The position numbers and the translations under genes were made by a program. 64,000 nucleotides of DNA, from the NCBI GenBank assembly GCA_030831945.1, contig JAURKC010000035.1, positions 59,035-123,034 on the forward strand. The letters run 5' to 3'. The DNA comes from Ferruginibacter sp. Its GTDB lineage: Bacteria > Bacteroidota > Bacteroidia > Chitinophagales > Chitinophagaceae. Positions within the stretch are counted from its first letter, which is position 1. Each line of letters opens with the position of its first letter. Positions 54,308-62,414 of this stretch are shown here, one piece after another. The notes under the pieces were generated by a model. That model was given only the letters and a program-made list of their open reading frames with translations. It ran no database searches and was not told the origin of the DNA.

Positions 54308-54781
54308 CTTTTTTGCCTTGATGCAAAAAAGTAACAAAAAAAATCAAGCCTGCGAATAAAAAGGCTGAAATTTTAAATATCAGCCTAAAATCAAGGAACT
54401 CGCCGCCACAGTATTTTTCTTTATGGTTAATGCCGGCTCAGACAGCCTTGATTTTTTAACGGCCGATATTTAAAATTTCTAGCACTTTTTATTCAAGGGC
54501 GTTTAATCAACTATAATGTCGAAATAAACTTAAAAATAAAACACACCTTACTTACTTATTTCGGCCTCGAAAAAAATGCGTTAAGAAAATTGATTGGATA
54601 GCGTTAAGAAATGAAATCATGTTACCGCAGCTGGGTTATTTACTTAGCTCGTAAGTCGCACCAAAGCTTGGCTATATTCATATGTTAGAACTAATTTCAT
54701 TTTAGCTATTCAATCAATTTTTAGCTTTTTTTTCGCAGCCTTGATTTTTTTTGTTTTCTTTTTTGCATCAAGGCAAAAAAG
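54308..54781. repeat. Nested inverted-repeat element of about 475 bp
   Basis: The outer arms 54308-54355 and 54733-54781 are near-perfect reverse complements (each contains TTTTGCCTTGATGCAAAAAAG-like sequence or its complement and ends at TCGCAG/CTGCGA). Inside are further pairs: GGCTGAAATTTTAAATATCAGCC (split here as GGCTGAAATTT and AAATATCAGCC) against GGCCGATATTTAAAATTTC, and AAAATTGATTGGATAGC against GCTATTCAATCAATTTTT. The pieces TCAAGGAACTCGCCG and GCCGGCTCAGACAGCCTTGA are also partly complementary. There is no open frame. It looks like a non-coding, MITE- or REP-like structured repeat. Confidence 0.8.
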
Positions 54782-54863
54782 AAAACAACTTCAAATAAAA
54801 AATTACTTAAAAAATAATCAACTACAAATCAGTACCAATAATTCTAAAAAAAAATATGAATAC

Positions 54864-54900
54864 AAAAAAAAGGGTTTGAATAAATTCAAACCCTTTTTTT
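54864..54900 (-). terminator. Bidirectional terminator after the DUF1080 gene
   Basis: AAAAAAAAGGGTTTGAA, loop TAAA, TTCAAACCCTTTTTTT: a perfect stem with A/T tracts, 20 bp beyond the minus-strand stop at 54920. Confidence 0.92.
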
Positions 54901-54919
54901 AAAAATATTTATTCAATAA

Positions 54920-55651
54920 TTACAATAAACGAATCTTCACATTCCTCCATGAACTAGATCCTGGATGCTGCTGAAAAGCAATTTTACCAGCTGCAACCTT
55001 TCCCCAATCTGCATAGTTCTTACCCTTGCCAAATTTACTTTTTGCAACCATTTCATTCCACTCAGGACTAAACATTTGTCCATCATAAGTAGTGATACCG
55101 TTGAATATCAAAGTAAGGTGGCCACGGTTTTGAATAACTACTGCTTTATTCCATTCTCCAACAGGATTAGGCTTTGAAGTAGCCGCTCCACCTGCTAAAT
55201 CATATAACTGACCAGCCAAGTGATTTTCTTTTTTATTATCAGATGCATCAATATTATCTAATACTTGCATTTCTGGACCTGTATCAGAAGCTGATCTGTA
55301 TTTTCCTATTTCTTGAATATCAAAAATAAGTCCACTGTTACTCCCTTTAGCAACTTTCCATTCTACTGAAAATTCAAAATTTTCAAAAGACTCATTCGTA
55401 GTAAGATCACCGCCTCTAGCTGCTGGTGTTAATGCCTTAGATGAATCAAATACGATCATGCCGTCTACTACTGTCCATTTTACACTTACGGTATCTCTAC
55501 CATAAGAATGCCATCCTTTAGTAGTCTTGCCATCAAATAATAATCTCCACCCTTGTCTTTTTTCTTTGGCCGTTAGGTGGTTTGGTCTTTTAGCCAGTGC
55601 AGTACTAACTAGTAATACACAAAATGCAATTAAAGTAAAAAAAATTTTCAT
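54920..55651 (-). CDS. Secreted DUF1080 (3-keto-disaccharide hydrolase) family protein
   Basis: 243 residues from ATG 55651; signal peptide MKIFFTLIAFCVLLVSTALA. A single concanavalin-like jelly-roll domain: GWRLLFDGKTTKGWHSYGRD at the start, ENFEFSVEWKVAKGSNSGLI, TGPEMQVLDNIDASDN, HLAGQLYDLAGG, GEWNKAVVIQNRGHLTLIFN and terminal SSWRNVKIRLL. Members of this family hydrolyse 3-keto-glycosides made by Gfo/Idh/MocA oxidoreductases. That matches the exported oxidoreductase gene on the other side of the repeat element. The open frame begins further upstream at 55687, but that part is not signal-like. Confidence 0.88.
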   Translation of the reverse strand: MKIFFTLIAFCVLLVSTALAKRPNHLTAKEKRQGWRLLFDGKTTKGWHSYGRDTVSVKWTVVDGMIVFDSSKALTPAARGGDLTTNESFENFEFSVEWKVAKGSNSGLIFDIQEIGKYRSASDTGPEMQVLDNIDASDNKKENHLAGQLYDLAGGAATSKPNPVGEWNKAVVIQNRGHLTLIFNGITTYDGQMFSPEWNEMVAKSKFGKGKNYADWGKVAAGKIAFQQHPGSSSWRNVKIRLL

Positions 55652-55920
55652 CGATTGGTTTAGTTTAGACGCTAAATATACAAACAATTTTTAGCTTTCA
55701 TTAGCAATTTTGAACGGATGGTAATTGCGAAATTATTACTATATGTTGTAGCTTAATTTTTAAAGAATTGGGAAGAAGGACTTATAAATCTAGCAGATTG
55801 CTTAATAATAATCATTCATGAAAGATTACTGATTTAAATTGCAGTGTATTGATCTAAAAAAAATTAGCACATGATAAATTTTGGTCATTCAAGAATTTTC
55901 TTGCTGATAAAATTCATTAC

Positions 55921-56727
55921 TTATTGGCCTTGTTTTGTACTCTCAAAAATTTTATCTGCAGAATTAGCAACAAATCCTTTATATAATTTTCCATTAGGCA
56001 ATGGATATCGTTTTGCAAACTCAAAATAACAGGCAGGAATATCTAATTTACCATCGATAAAATCGACTTTAATATTATTAGCAAGCGTAGAAGACTGTTC
56101 AAGAAAAACTTCCTTAGAACCTTTCACTTCGCCCCCACTTGCATTCAACTTAAAACCATTTGTTTTGAGGAAATTGTTCAAGTCTGTAATGTCAGTAAAA
56201 TTTTTAAGTGCGTTGATTAAAATTGTAAAGTGATTAGGACGATAACCAAAGGCTGCTACCCAAGCTGCATAATCACTCTCTTTCATCAATTCATTATAGT
56301 CTTGTATTGATAAATTCCAAGGACGTCCAATAGCAACAAAATCGTAGGCTAGCTCTTTTTCAGGAGAGATTTCATCTACTAAACGATTTACCAGCTGATT
56401 AAGAGACGGTGAAAATTCTTCCAACTTTAATTCCGAAATAAAAATGGTAGGCAAATTGGTATCCGAGTGCTCAAAATGTTTGGCATATAATTTTTTATCT
56501 GTAAAATGATAGTCGCCTCCGTAGGTATAGCCTGCGGCTAGAAAAGGGCGCGATAAAATATCAATGTTTACTCTTGGATGATTAAATGTTCGCAGTGCAA
56601 TATGATCATTCAATATCAATTCACCCTCTTTTGTAAATAGGTCATAAATTTTTTGCGCTAATGGATTTATCTCGACATAGTCGTTCCACATTTTATCCAA
56701 TAATGCGGGAAGAGTTTGAATAGGCAT
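55921..56727 (-). CDS. DUF1338 family protein (2-oxoadipate dioxygenase/decarboxylase-like)
   Basis: 268 residues, cytoplasmic. Family blocks are LLDKMWNDYVEINPLAQKIY, ILNDHIALRTFNHPRVNI (metal-binding His in NDHIALRTF), AKHFEHSDTNLPTIFISEL (His and Glu ligands) and GYRPNHFTILINAL, with YFEFAKRYPLPNGKLYKGF at the end. The fold is VOC-like with a non-heme Fe(II) site. Characterised relatives (YdcJ/HglS type) convert 2-oxoadipate to 2-hydroxyglutarate in lysine breakdown. This is a shorter Bacteroidota form, so the substrate is uncertain. No other lysine catabolism genes are adjacent. Confidence 0.85.
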   Translation of the reverse strand: MPIQTLPALLDKMWNDYVEINPLAQKIYDLFTKEGELILNDHIALRTFNHPRVNIDILSRPFLAAGYTYGGDYHFTDKKLYAKHFEHSDTNLPTIFISELKLEEFSPSLNQLVNRLVDEISPEKELAYDFVAIGRPWNLSIQDYNELMKESDYAAWVAAFGYRPNHFTILINALKNFTDITDLNNFLKTNGFKLNASGGEVKGSKEVFLEQSSTLANNIKVDFIDGKLDIPACYFEFAKRYPLPNGKLYKGFVANSADKIFESTKQGQ

Positions 56728-56821
56728 AATAAAATTTATAAATTGAAATTTCTAGGTTTAAAAATAATAATAAAATTGTCAATAGCAGAAAAGAAAACAT
56801 ATTTTAAAAATCTAGCTCCGT

Positions 56822-56856
56822 CAAAAATAAAAGTAGCCTCCAAAGAAGGCTACTTA
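56822..56856 (-). terminator. Terminator of the M28 peptidase gene
   Basis: AGTAGCCT (56832-56839) pairs with AGGCTACT (56847-56854). On the minus strand it is followed by TTTTATTTTT. It lies just beyond the stop codon at 56878. Confidence 0.85.
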
Positions 56857-56877
56857 GTAAAAGATTATTATAATGAA

Positions 56878-58416
56878 TTACTTCTCTTTTCTTGGCAACT
56901 TAGCCTCTCTTTGAGCAGCATTGTAAGCGAAAGCAGCAACAATTACAGCCATTTGTTTTAGATCATCTTCAATCAAATGATCATAAACATCCATATTGCT
57001 ATGATGTGTTTTGGTATTGTATTCAATAGGATCTTGAATAAATTGAAAGCCTGGCAATCCAGCAGCATCAAAGGATTGATGGTCTGTACCACCTGTATTA
57101 CTGATGGTAATTGTCTTAGCACCTAAATCATTAAATGGTTCAAACCACTTAGTAAAAATAGCTGCACAGGCTGCATTTCCTTGCAAATAGATTCCTCTTA
57201 TTTTACCGGTACCATTATCAATATTAAAATAACTAGAAAATTTTTCATGGGCGGTATTAGGTTTACCCGACTCATCCATAAATGTCTTTTTCACATATCC
57301 GCGTGAGCCTAATAAACCCTCTTCTTCTCCACTCCACAATCCAATTCGAACGGTTCTTTTGGTTTGAGCGCCTACGGCTTTTAAAATCCTCATCACTTCC
57401 ATCATCACAGAAGAGCCTGAAGCATTATCAGTAGCTCCTGTTCCTGATTGCCAAGAATCTAAATGCGCGCCAATCATCACTACTTCATTTTTCAATACTG
57501 GATCGGTTCCTGGAATTTCAGCAATCACATTATAGCCTTGCAAATCCTTTTCTTGAAATTTAGTTTTCACCTCGGTTTCCATTTGTACATCCGTTCCTGA
57601 TTTTGCCAATCTCAATAAAGTATTGTAATCTTCAATACCCATAGACATGTCTAAAAAATTAGCAGGGTCAGTTCCTTTGTATGATCCACCACCTTGTGTA
57701 AAAATAGTACCGTCATGATTTCTTAAACTAGTAGTAATCATTCCCACTGCACCTTCTTTAATTGCCATCGCTTTTAATAAACTAGTAAGTTTTGCAATAC
57801 CCATTAATGAACCACGAGAAGAATTACCTGCATAAGCGCGCCCTCCTCTTGCCTGTGGTGGAGCCGCAGCAGCCATCTTAGCTAACTCTTCATCCGTATA
57901 TCTTACTGCATCTGGCTTAAAACTTTGTTTATATACATCTAACTGATCAATGATAATTAACTTGCCTTTTAAGCTTCCACGCAAGGATTCTAAACTAGCA
58001 GAATCTTTTAATGCAACTACTAATAATCCACCTTTCTTTAACCCTTTTGTACCAGCTGTCCATGTTTTAGGCCAAGCCAATAATGGTTTGTAATAAGGTG
58101 CGGTCATAGCGAGATACATTTTTTTCAAATCCCAACCTTTACCAAATTCACCCCAAGGATCTATGGCAGCATTCTGAATCCCCCAACTCTCCAAGGTTTC
58201 TTTAGCATAGTTTGCTGCGCGCGTATAGCCTTCAGAGTTAGTTAATCGATTACCGCTTTTATCTGTTAAATTAAAAGCGATCTCCATCAGTTTAGAATTT
58301 TTTAATCCCTCGTCTCTAATTTTTTTCATCATCGCTTGATCTACATTTTCTTGAGACAAAGCATAAAAGGGAAGAGAAAGGAAGAATAAGATTGAATACA
58401 AGTTGAATTTTTTCAT
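56878..58416 (-). CDS. Secreted M28-family metallopeptidase with PA-domain insert
   Basis: 512 residues, signal peptide ending near residue 21 (LPFYALSQ). It follows the carboxypeptidase-Q-like plan: an N-terminal helical part (GNRLTNSEGYTRAANYAKET), an inserted PA-like domain (residues about 130-290), and the catalytic end. Zinc ligands are seen in VVMIGAHLDSWQSGTGATDN (His, Asp, bridging Asp), SGEEEGLLGSRGYVKK (catalytic Glu pair), YFNIDNGTGKIRG (Asp) and THHSNMDVYDHL (His). A Gly/Ala-rich loop, AAAPPQARGGRAYAGNSSRG, lies in the PA region. Probably a periplasmic aminopeptidase or dipeptidase. It differs in build from the M28 enzyme at 12464. Confidence 0.92.
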   Translation of the reverse strand: MKKFNLYSILFFLSLPFYALSQENVDQAMMKKIRDEGLKNSKLMEIAFNLTDKSGNRLTNSEGYTRAANYAKETLESWGIQNAAIDPWGEFGKGWDLKKMYLAMTAPYYKPLLAWPKTWTAGTKGLKKGGLLVVALKDSASLESLRGSLKGKLIIIDQLDVYKQSFKPDAVRYTDEELAKMAAAAPPQARGGRAYAGNSSRGSLMGIAKLTSLLKAMAIKEGAVGMITTSLRNHDGTIFTQGGGSYKGTDPANFLDMSMGIEDYNTLLRLAKSGTDVQMETEVKTKFQEKDLQGYNVIAEIPGTDPVLKNEVVMIGAHLDSWQSGTGATDNASGSSVMMEVMRILKAVGAQTKRTVRIGLWSGEEEGLLGSRGYVKKTFMDESGKPNTAHEKFSSYFNIDNGTGKIRGIYLQGNAACAAIFTKWFEPFNDLGAKTITISNTGGTDHQSFDAAGLPGFQFIQDPIEYNTKTHHSNMDVYDHLIEDDLKQMAVIVAAFAYNAAQREAKLPRKEK

Positions 58417-58601
58417 GATTTAAATTTTAAAGGCGATTAGGTATTACAATGTAAGCAATTCAAAGGAATTGAAAATAAATGACCTAGTGTTTTTTGGGAA
58501 AAGAGGCAGCAGTATAGACCAATCCCTTTAATAATCAATGATTAAATCCAAACCTGACTTTACTACAATTCAACCAGTTTGATTTGATTAAGCTAAAGAA
58601 A

Positions 58602-59687
58602 CTATGCATTAAAAGCGTCTAGTACTCCTTGGTGTAAAATTTTTCCAGCGCAAATATTTAATCCTTTTGCTAATGCTGGATTTTCAGCACAAGCTTTTTC
58701 CCATCCTTTGTTAGCAATTGACAATGCATAAGGAAGTGTTGCTTGTGTTAAGCCACGAGTGGAAGTTTGAGGACTAGCACCTGGCATATTAGCTACACAA
58801 TAATGCAATACATTGTCTACCATAAATACTGGATTTTCATGCGTAGTTGGATGACAGGTTTCTATACATCCACCTTGATCTACTGCTACATCTACGATTA
58901 CAGAACCTGCTTCCATCGTTTTTAAATCACCCTGCTTAATTAAATGAGGTGCTTTGGCACCATGTAATAAAACCGCACCAATCACTAAATCGGTGGAAGG
59001 TAATTTTTCGCGAATAGCCATTACGGTTGAATATTGGGTCACCACATTGGCTGGCATTACATCGGATAAATATCTTAATCGAGTTAAATTAGTATCCATT
59101 ATAGTAACGTTGGCGCCCAAGCCTGCAGCCATTTTAGCAGCTTGAGTTCCTACAATTCCTCCACCAATAATCAATACTTCGGCAGGTTTCACACCAGGTA
59201 CGCCGCCTAATAATTTTCCTTTTCCACCAAATGGTTTTCCCAAATAATAAGCGCCCACATTCACAGCCATTCTTCCTGCAACTTCAGACATAGGAATTAA
59301 TAAAGGCAATGAGCCATCTGTTAATTCAACGGTTTCATAAGCAATACAAACTGATTTTGATTTCATCATTGCTTCTGTTAATTCTTTTGAAGCAGCAAAA
59401 TGGAAATAGGTAAATAGTATTTGGCCAGATTTGATTAAAGAATATTCGGCCGCTAAAGGTTCTTTTACTTTTATAATCATTTCAGCAATAGCATATATTT
59501 CTTTGGCAGTTTCCAAAATGATAGCACCTGCATTTTTATATGCTTCATCTAAAAAACCAGAGCCTTCGCCAGCACTAGATTGTACATATATTTGATGACC
59601 ATTTTTGCACAATGCATCTACTCCTTCTGGGGTTAGGCCTACTCTATATTCTTGCACTTTAATTTCTTTGGGAACACCTATTTTCAT
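58602..59687 (-). CDS. ald: Alanine dehydrogenase
   Basis: 361 residues, normal for the family. It reversibly deaminates L-alanine to pyruvate and ammonia with NAD. Start MKIGVPKEIKVQEYRVGLTP; substrate residues in the RVGLTPEGV block; IKVKEPLAAEYSLIKSGQIL with the catalytic Lys region; FTYFHFAASKELTEAM with the active His; the nucleotide-binding VLIIGGGIVGTQAAKMAAGL followed by Asp in VTIMDTNL; and the tail MPGASPQTSTRGLTQATLPY. The ATG at 59687 lies close behind a TATCTTTG promoter motif. It is a single-gene unit. Confidence 0.96.
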   Translation of the reverse strand: MKIGVPKEIKVQEYRVGLTPEGVDALCKNGHQIYVQSSAGEGSGFLDEAYKNAGAIILETAKEIYAIAEMIIKVKEPLAAEYSLIKSGQILFTYFHFAASKELTEAMMKSKSVCIAYETVELTDGSLPLLIPMSEVAGRMAVNVGAYYLGKPFGGKGKLLGGVPGVKPAEVLIIGGGIVGTQAAKMAAGLGANVTIMDTNLTRLRYLSDVMPANVVTQYSTVMAIREKLPSTDLVIGAVLLHGAKAPHLIKQGDLKTMEAGSVIVDVAVDQGGCIETCHPTTHENPVFMVDNVLHYCVANMPGASPQTSTRGLTQATLPYALSIANKGWEKACAENPALAKGLNICAGKILHQGVLDAFNA

Positions 59688-60278
59688 ATAAGAAATTTTT
59701 TATTTAATTACAAAGATAAGTTCAATTTCTGAGGTCCTTTCATTTAGCAATTAATATGTATTGAAAACAAAAAATATTAACAAATTATTTCATCAACTAT
59801 GCTTTAAATTATTTTTTGATTCATCTTTCTTAACCAAAAATAAAGAGGGAAAAATGTATAATAGCTTACAGTCATTTTTTATCTGTCTGCCAGATTTTGA
59901 GTTTTTTTATAAAAGTAGGAGTGAATGAAGCTAAAGGGATAGATTCAATTAAAATTGATTCTCATCCTATTGATTGTTTTGTTTTATAAAATACAAAGGG
60001 TATTAGATAAAACTAGGTTTTATTTTTTTGAAGATTTATTATTTAATCAGTATTGAAAAATCCTTTTATCTAATTTGGTTTGCGCTCTGATAATTAAAAT
60101 TTCATCTGTTGCTACAAAATAAAAAAAAATTGATCTGAAAATAAAGTACTTTCACAAGAAAAGATAAGTTTTGAATTTATCAGTTGAGCGCAGCTTGGTA
60201 TAGTGGAAAATTAGCGTATACAAACTTTACAGTATGTAGGCTAGCTTTTTAAAAAAATTATTTCTAAACAAAAGCTTC
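59688..60278. other. 591-bp divergent intergenic region
   Basis: Very AT-rich spacer between ald (minus) and the cassette B regulator (plus). Besides the ald promoter motif I see no gene, RNA, repeat or clear operator in it. Its length leaves room for regulator binding sites. Confidence 0.55.
59711..59718 (-). promoter_or_regulatory. -7 promoter motif of ald
   Basis: TATCTTTG on the minus strand fits TAnnTTTG, with 23 bp between it and the ald ATG. Confidence 0.55.
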
Positions 60279-61460
60279 ATGAGTTACAGTGAATTTATTC
60301 AAATTTTTAGCATAGTTGTATTTTTTATCCTTTCTATTCATTTGTTCTTGAGTGATTATGGAAATAAGTTATTAAATATATTATTAGGTTTACTTATACT
60401 AGAAGATTTTGCAAAATTGCTTTTTTTAAATTTCTTAAAACAAAGACCTAATTATCATCTTGATTTACTTGTTTTTCCCTCTACTGTGCTTTTTTTATCA
60501 ATTCCCGCTATTTTTTATACTTACATCAGGTGTTTTGTGAATGACCAATCTAAACTCAGGCGATTTGATTGGTTACATCTTTTGCCTGTCATCGTAACTT
60601 TGATCTTTGTATTATTTCAGGGAATTGATTTTTTTGGAAAAAATAAAGTGAGCATCTTTACAAATCAGACCAACAATGTAAATTCAAGTTTATCAGGTAT
60701 TTTAATCACTTCCAGGATAATCCTTGAGCTGATTTATTTAACATTAGCGATTAAAATTCTTCTTAAATTAAATGCCAAGGGTTCATCTAAGGATTATAAG
60801 GTTGGATATTTTTGGATATTTTTTTTGATAACCTTAAGAATTGTAAAAAATCTGGTGGTCATTCCAATCTTTATATTTCAATATAAGTATTCAATAAAAT
60901 CTCTTAAAACACCCCATATAGACCTAGATTTAATAGACAGCTTATTTGCGTTTGCAATGGTTTTATACTTACTAAATAGACCAATCATTAAATTTGGAAT
61001 TCCTCGTCTATATTCTGATGAAATTTTAGGGGATCCCTCCTCTAAAACATTGATAAATGAAGATAATAAAGTTATAGAAAAAGCAAGTTTACCAATTCTA
61101 ACTCCCGACCTATCTGTTTCGCTTGATGCTTTTAGTAAAGAGATTGCTAATTATATGGCTACTGAAAAACCATGGCTTAATATTGACTTTGACATCAGCA
61201 AAATGGCAGCTGATCTTAAAAGGCCCATCCACCATTGCTCTTATACTATAAAAACGGGGCTCAATAATTCTTTTAGAAATTATATTAATCATTTTAGGGT
61301 AGAAGACTTTATTAGTGCCCATAAAACGAATGCTAAAAACATGACTTTTGAAGCATTGTCACATGAATCAGGTTTTAAAAATCAGTCTACTTTTTATAGT
61401 GCCTTCAAAAAGGAAAAAGGAATGAGCCCAAAAGTTTTTTTTGATAATGCAGTGATTTAG
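60279..61460 (+). CDS. Membrane-embedded AraC-family transcriptional regulator (cassette B)
   Basis: 393 residues. About seven hydrophobic helices fill the first 245 residues (IFSIVVFFILSIHLFL, FPSTVLFLSIPAIFYTYIR, WLHLLPVIVTLIFVLF and others). After a cytoplasmic linker, the C-terminal 110 residues form an AraC-type DNA-binding domain with SFRNYINHFRVEDFISAHK and the second HTH MTFEALSHESGFKNQSTFYS plus AFKKEKGMSPKVFF. It matches the regulator at 44138 in layout, length and HTH sequence (ALSKEAGFTTKSTFYRAFKK there). It is placed before a T9SS-sorted protein and a fibre gene, as in cassette A. Confidence 0.88.
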   Translation: MSYSEFIQIFSIVVFFILSIHLFLSDYGNKLLNILLGLLILEDFAKLLFLNFLKQRPNYHLDLLVFPSTVLFLSIPAIFYTYIRCFVNDQSKLRRFDWLHLLPVIVTLIFVLFQGIDFFGKNKVSIFTNQTNNVNSSLSGILITSRIILELIYLTLAIKILLKLNAKGSSKDYKVGYFWIFFLITLRIVKNLVVIPIFIFQYKYSIKSLKTPHIDLDLIDSLFAFAMVLYLLNRPIIKFGIPRLYSDEILGDPSSKTLINEDNKVIEKASLPILTPDLSVSLDAFSKEIANYMATEKPWLNIDFDISKMAADLKRPIHHCSYTIKTGLNNSFRNYINHFRVEDFISAHKTNAKNMTFEALSHESGFKNQSTFYSAFKKEKGMSPKVFFDNAVI

Positions 61461-61726
61461 GATTTGTTTAATCAGTAATCAATTCTTTTCATAATCTACC
61501 CTTCTCTTGATTGTTGTCTCTTTTCCTCCAAGAACCAAAATGTTTCAATTTTAATACATAATAGACCTCTTTGTATAATTTTTGGGGGCATTGTATATGA
61601 TTTTTCTAAAATCATATAGTCCACATCCGAGTGTATTTGGAGTTATTATCTCCATAATTGCAAAATCCATATAAAGTATAAGGTGAATTTTAAACTTTTT
61701 AAAATTAATTAAACTCATTTTACTCA

Positions 61727-62323
61727 ATGAGTAATCCAGCAAAATTGTCTTTCATCAAACTCTTGTCATTCAATTTTTTTCATTCCTGCAATCATTACAT
61801 CAAAATAACGATTTGCTTTTTTTTGCCGCTATTACTTGCTGGTAGCAGTGCAACTGGCCAAAATATTTCTGCCGCTATAGAAAATTGTGCTGGTAAGACT
61901 AGTGCTGTTGGCGATTTTTCATTAGCATGGAGTGTGGGTGAATCTTCTGTCATTACCACTATGGAAAATAGCCATTTAATTCTTACCAATGGACTCTTGC
62001 AACAGTATTCAAAAATTAATTCAGATTTCAACGTAGTTGGAAACTTTTTATTGAATGATGTAACGATCTATCCTAATCCAGTGAAAAGTATTTTAAATAT
62101 TAATATGCTTCATCCTGATAATGGCAATTACCAATTAGAGTTATTGGATATAATTGGACAGAAGGTGAAGGAAGTGAAATTTGATAATAGCGGAATGATT
62201 ATCACTGAAAAATGGAACCTTAGTGGTTTGCCTGCAGGTTCGTATATTTTGAATATTCGGCTAATAAATCAAACAGGGGAACTAATGAAGAAAGGGGCAT
62301 ATAAGATTTTCAAATTAAACTGA
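61727..62323 (+). CDS. Small secreted protein with T9SS type A sorting domain (cassette B)
   Basis: 198 residues from ATG 61727. The hydrophobic signal core is set back (CFFLPLLLAGSSATGQ, residues about 28-46), so the true N-terminus may be shorter with a non-ATG start. The middle domain has FSLAWSVGESSVITTM and HLILTNGLLQQ, the counterpart of the EWSIGES block at 45586. The T9SS sorting domain is clear: VTIYPNPVKSILNINML, YQLELLDIIGQKVKEVKF, GLPAGSYILNIRL and terminal AYKIFKLN. The gene lies 266 bp after the regulator and 91 bp before the collagen-like gene. Confidence 0.88.
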   Translation: MSNPAKLSFIKLLSFNFFHSCNHYIKITICFFLPLLLAGSSATGQNISAAIENCAGKTSAVGDFSLAWSVGESSVITTMENSHLILTNGLLQQYSKINSDFNVVGNFLLNDVTIYPNPVKSILNINMLHPDNGNYQLELLDIIGQKVKEVKFDNSGMIITEKWNLSGLPAGSYILNIRLINQTGELMKKGAYKIFKLN

Positions 62324-62414
62324 TTACTGATTAACTGAAAACTAATGATATTAAAATACTAGTAAATAGTTGAAAATAATTTATCTAATCATGTACCCTC
62401 TAAATAAATAAGCT

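Larger units (their letters stand above)
54137..54919. other. 783-bp intergenic region with terminators and a nested inverted-repeat element
   Basis: It holds the oxidoreductase terminator (54157), a roughly 475-bp symmetric element (54308-54781), and a two-way terminator next to the DUF1080 gene (54864). I see no protein-coding frame. Confidence 0.8.
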
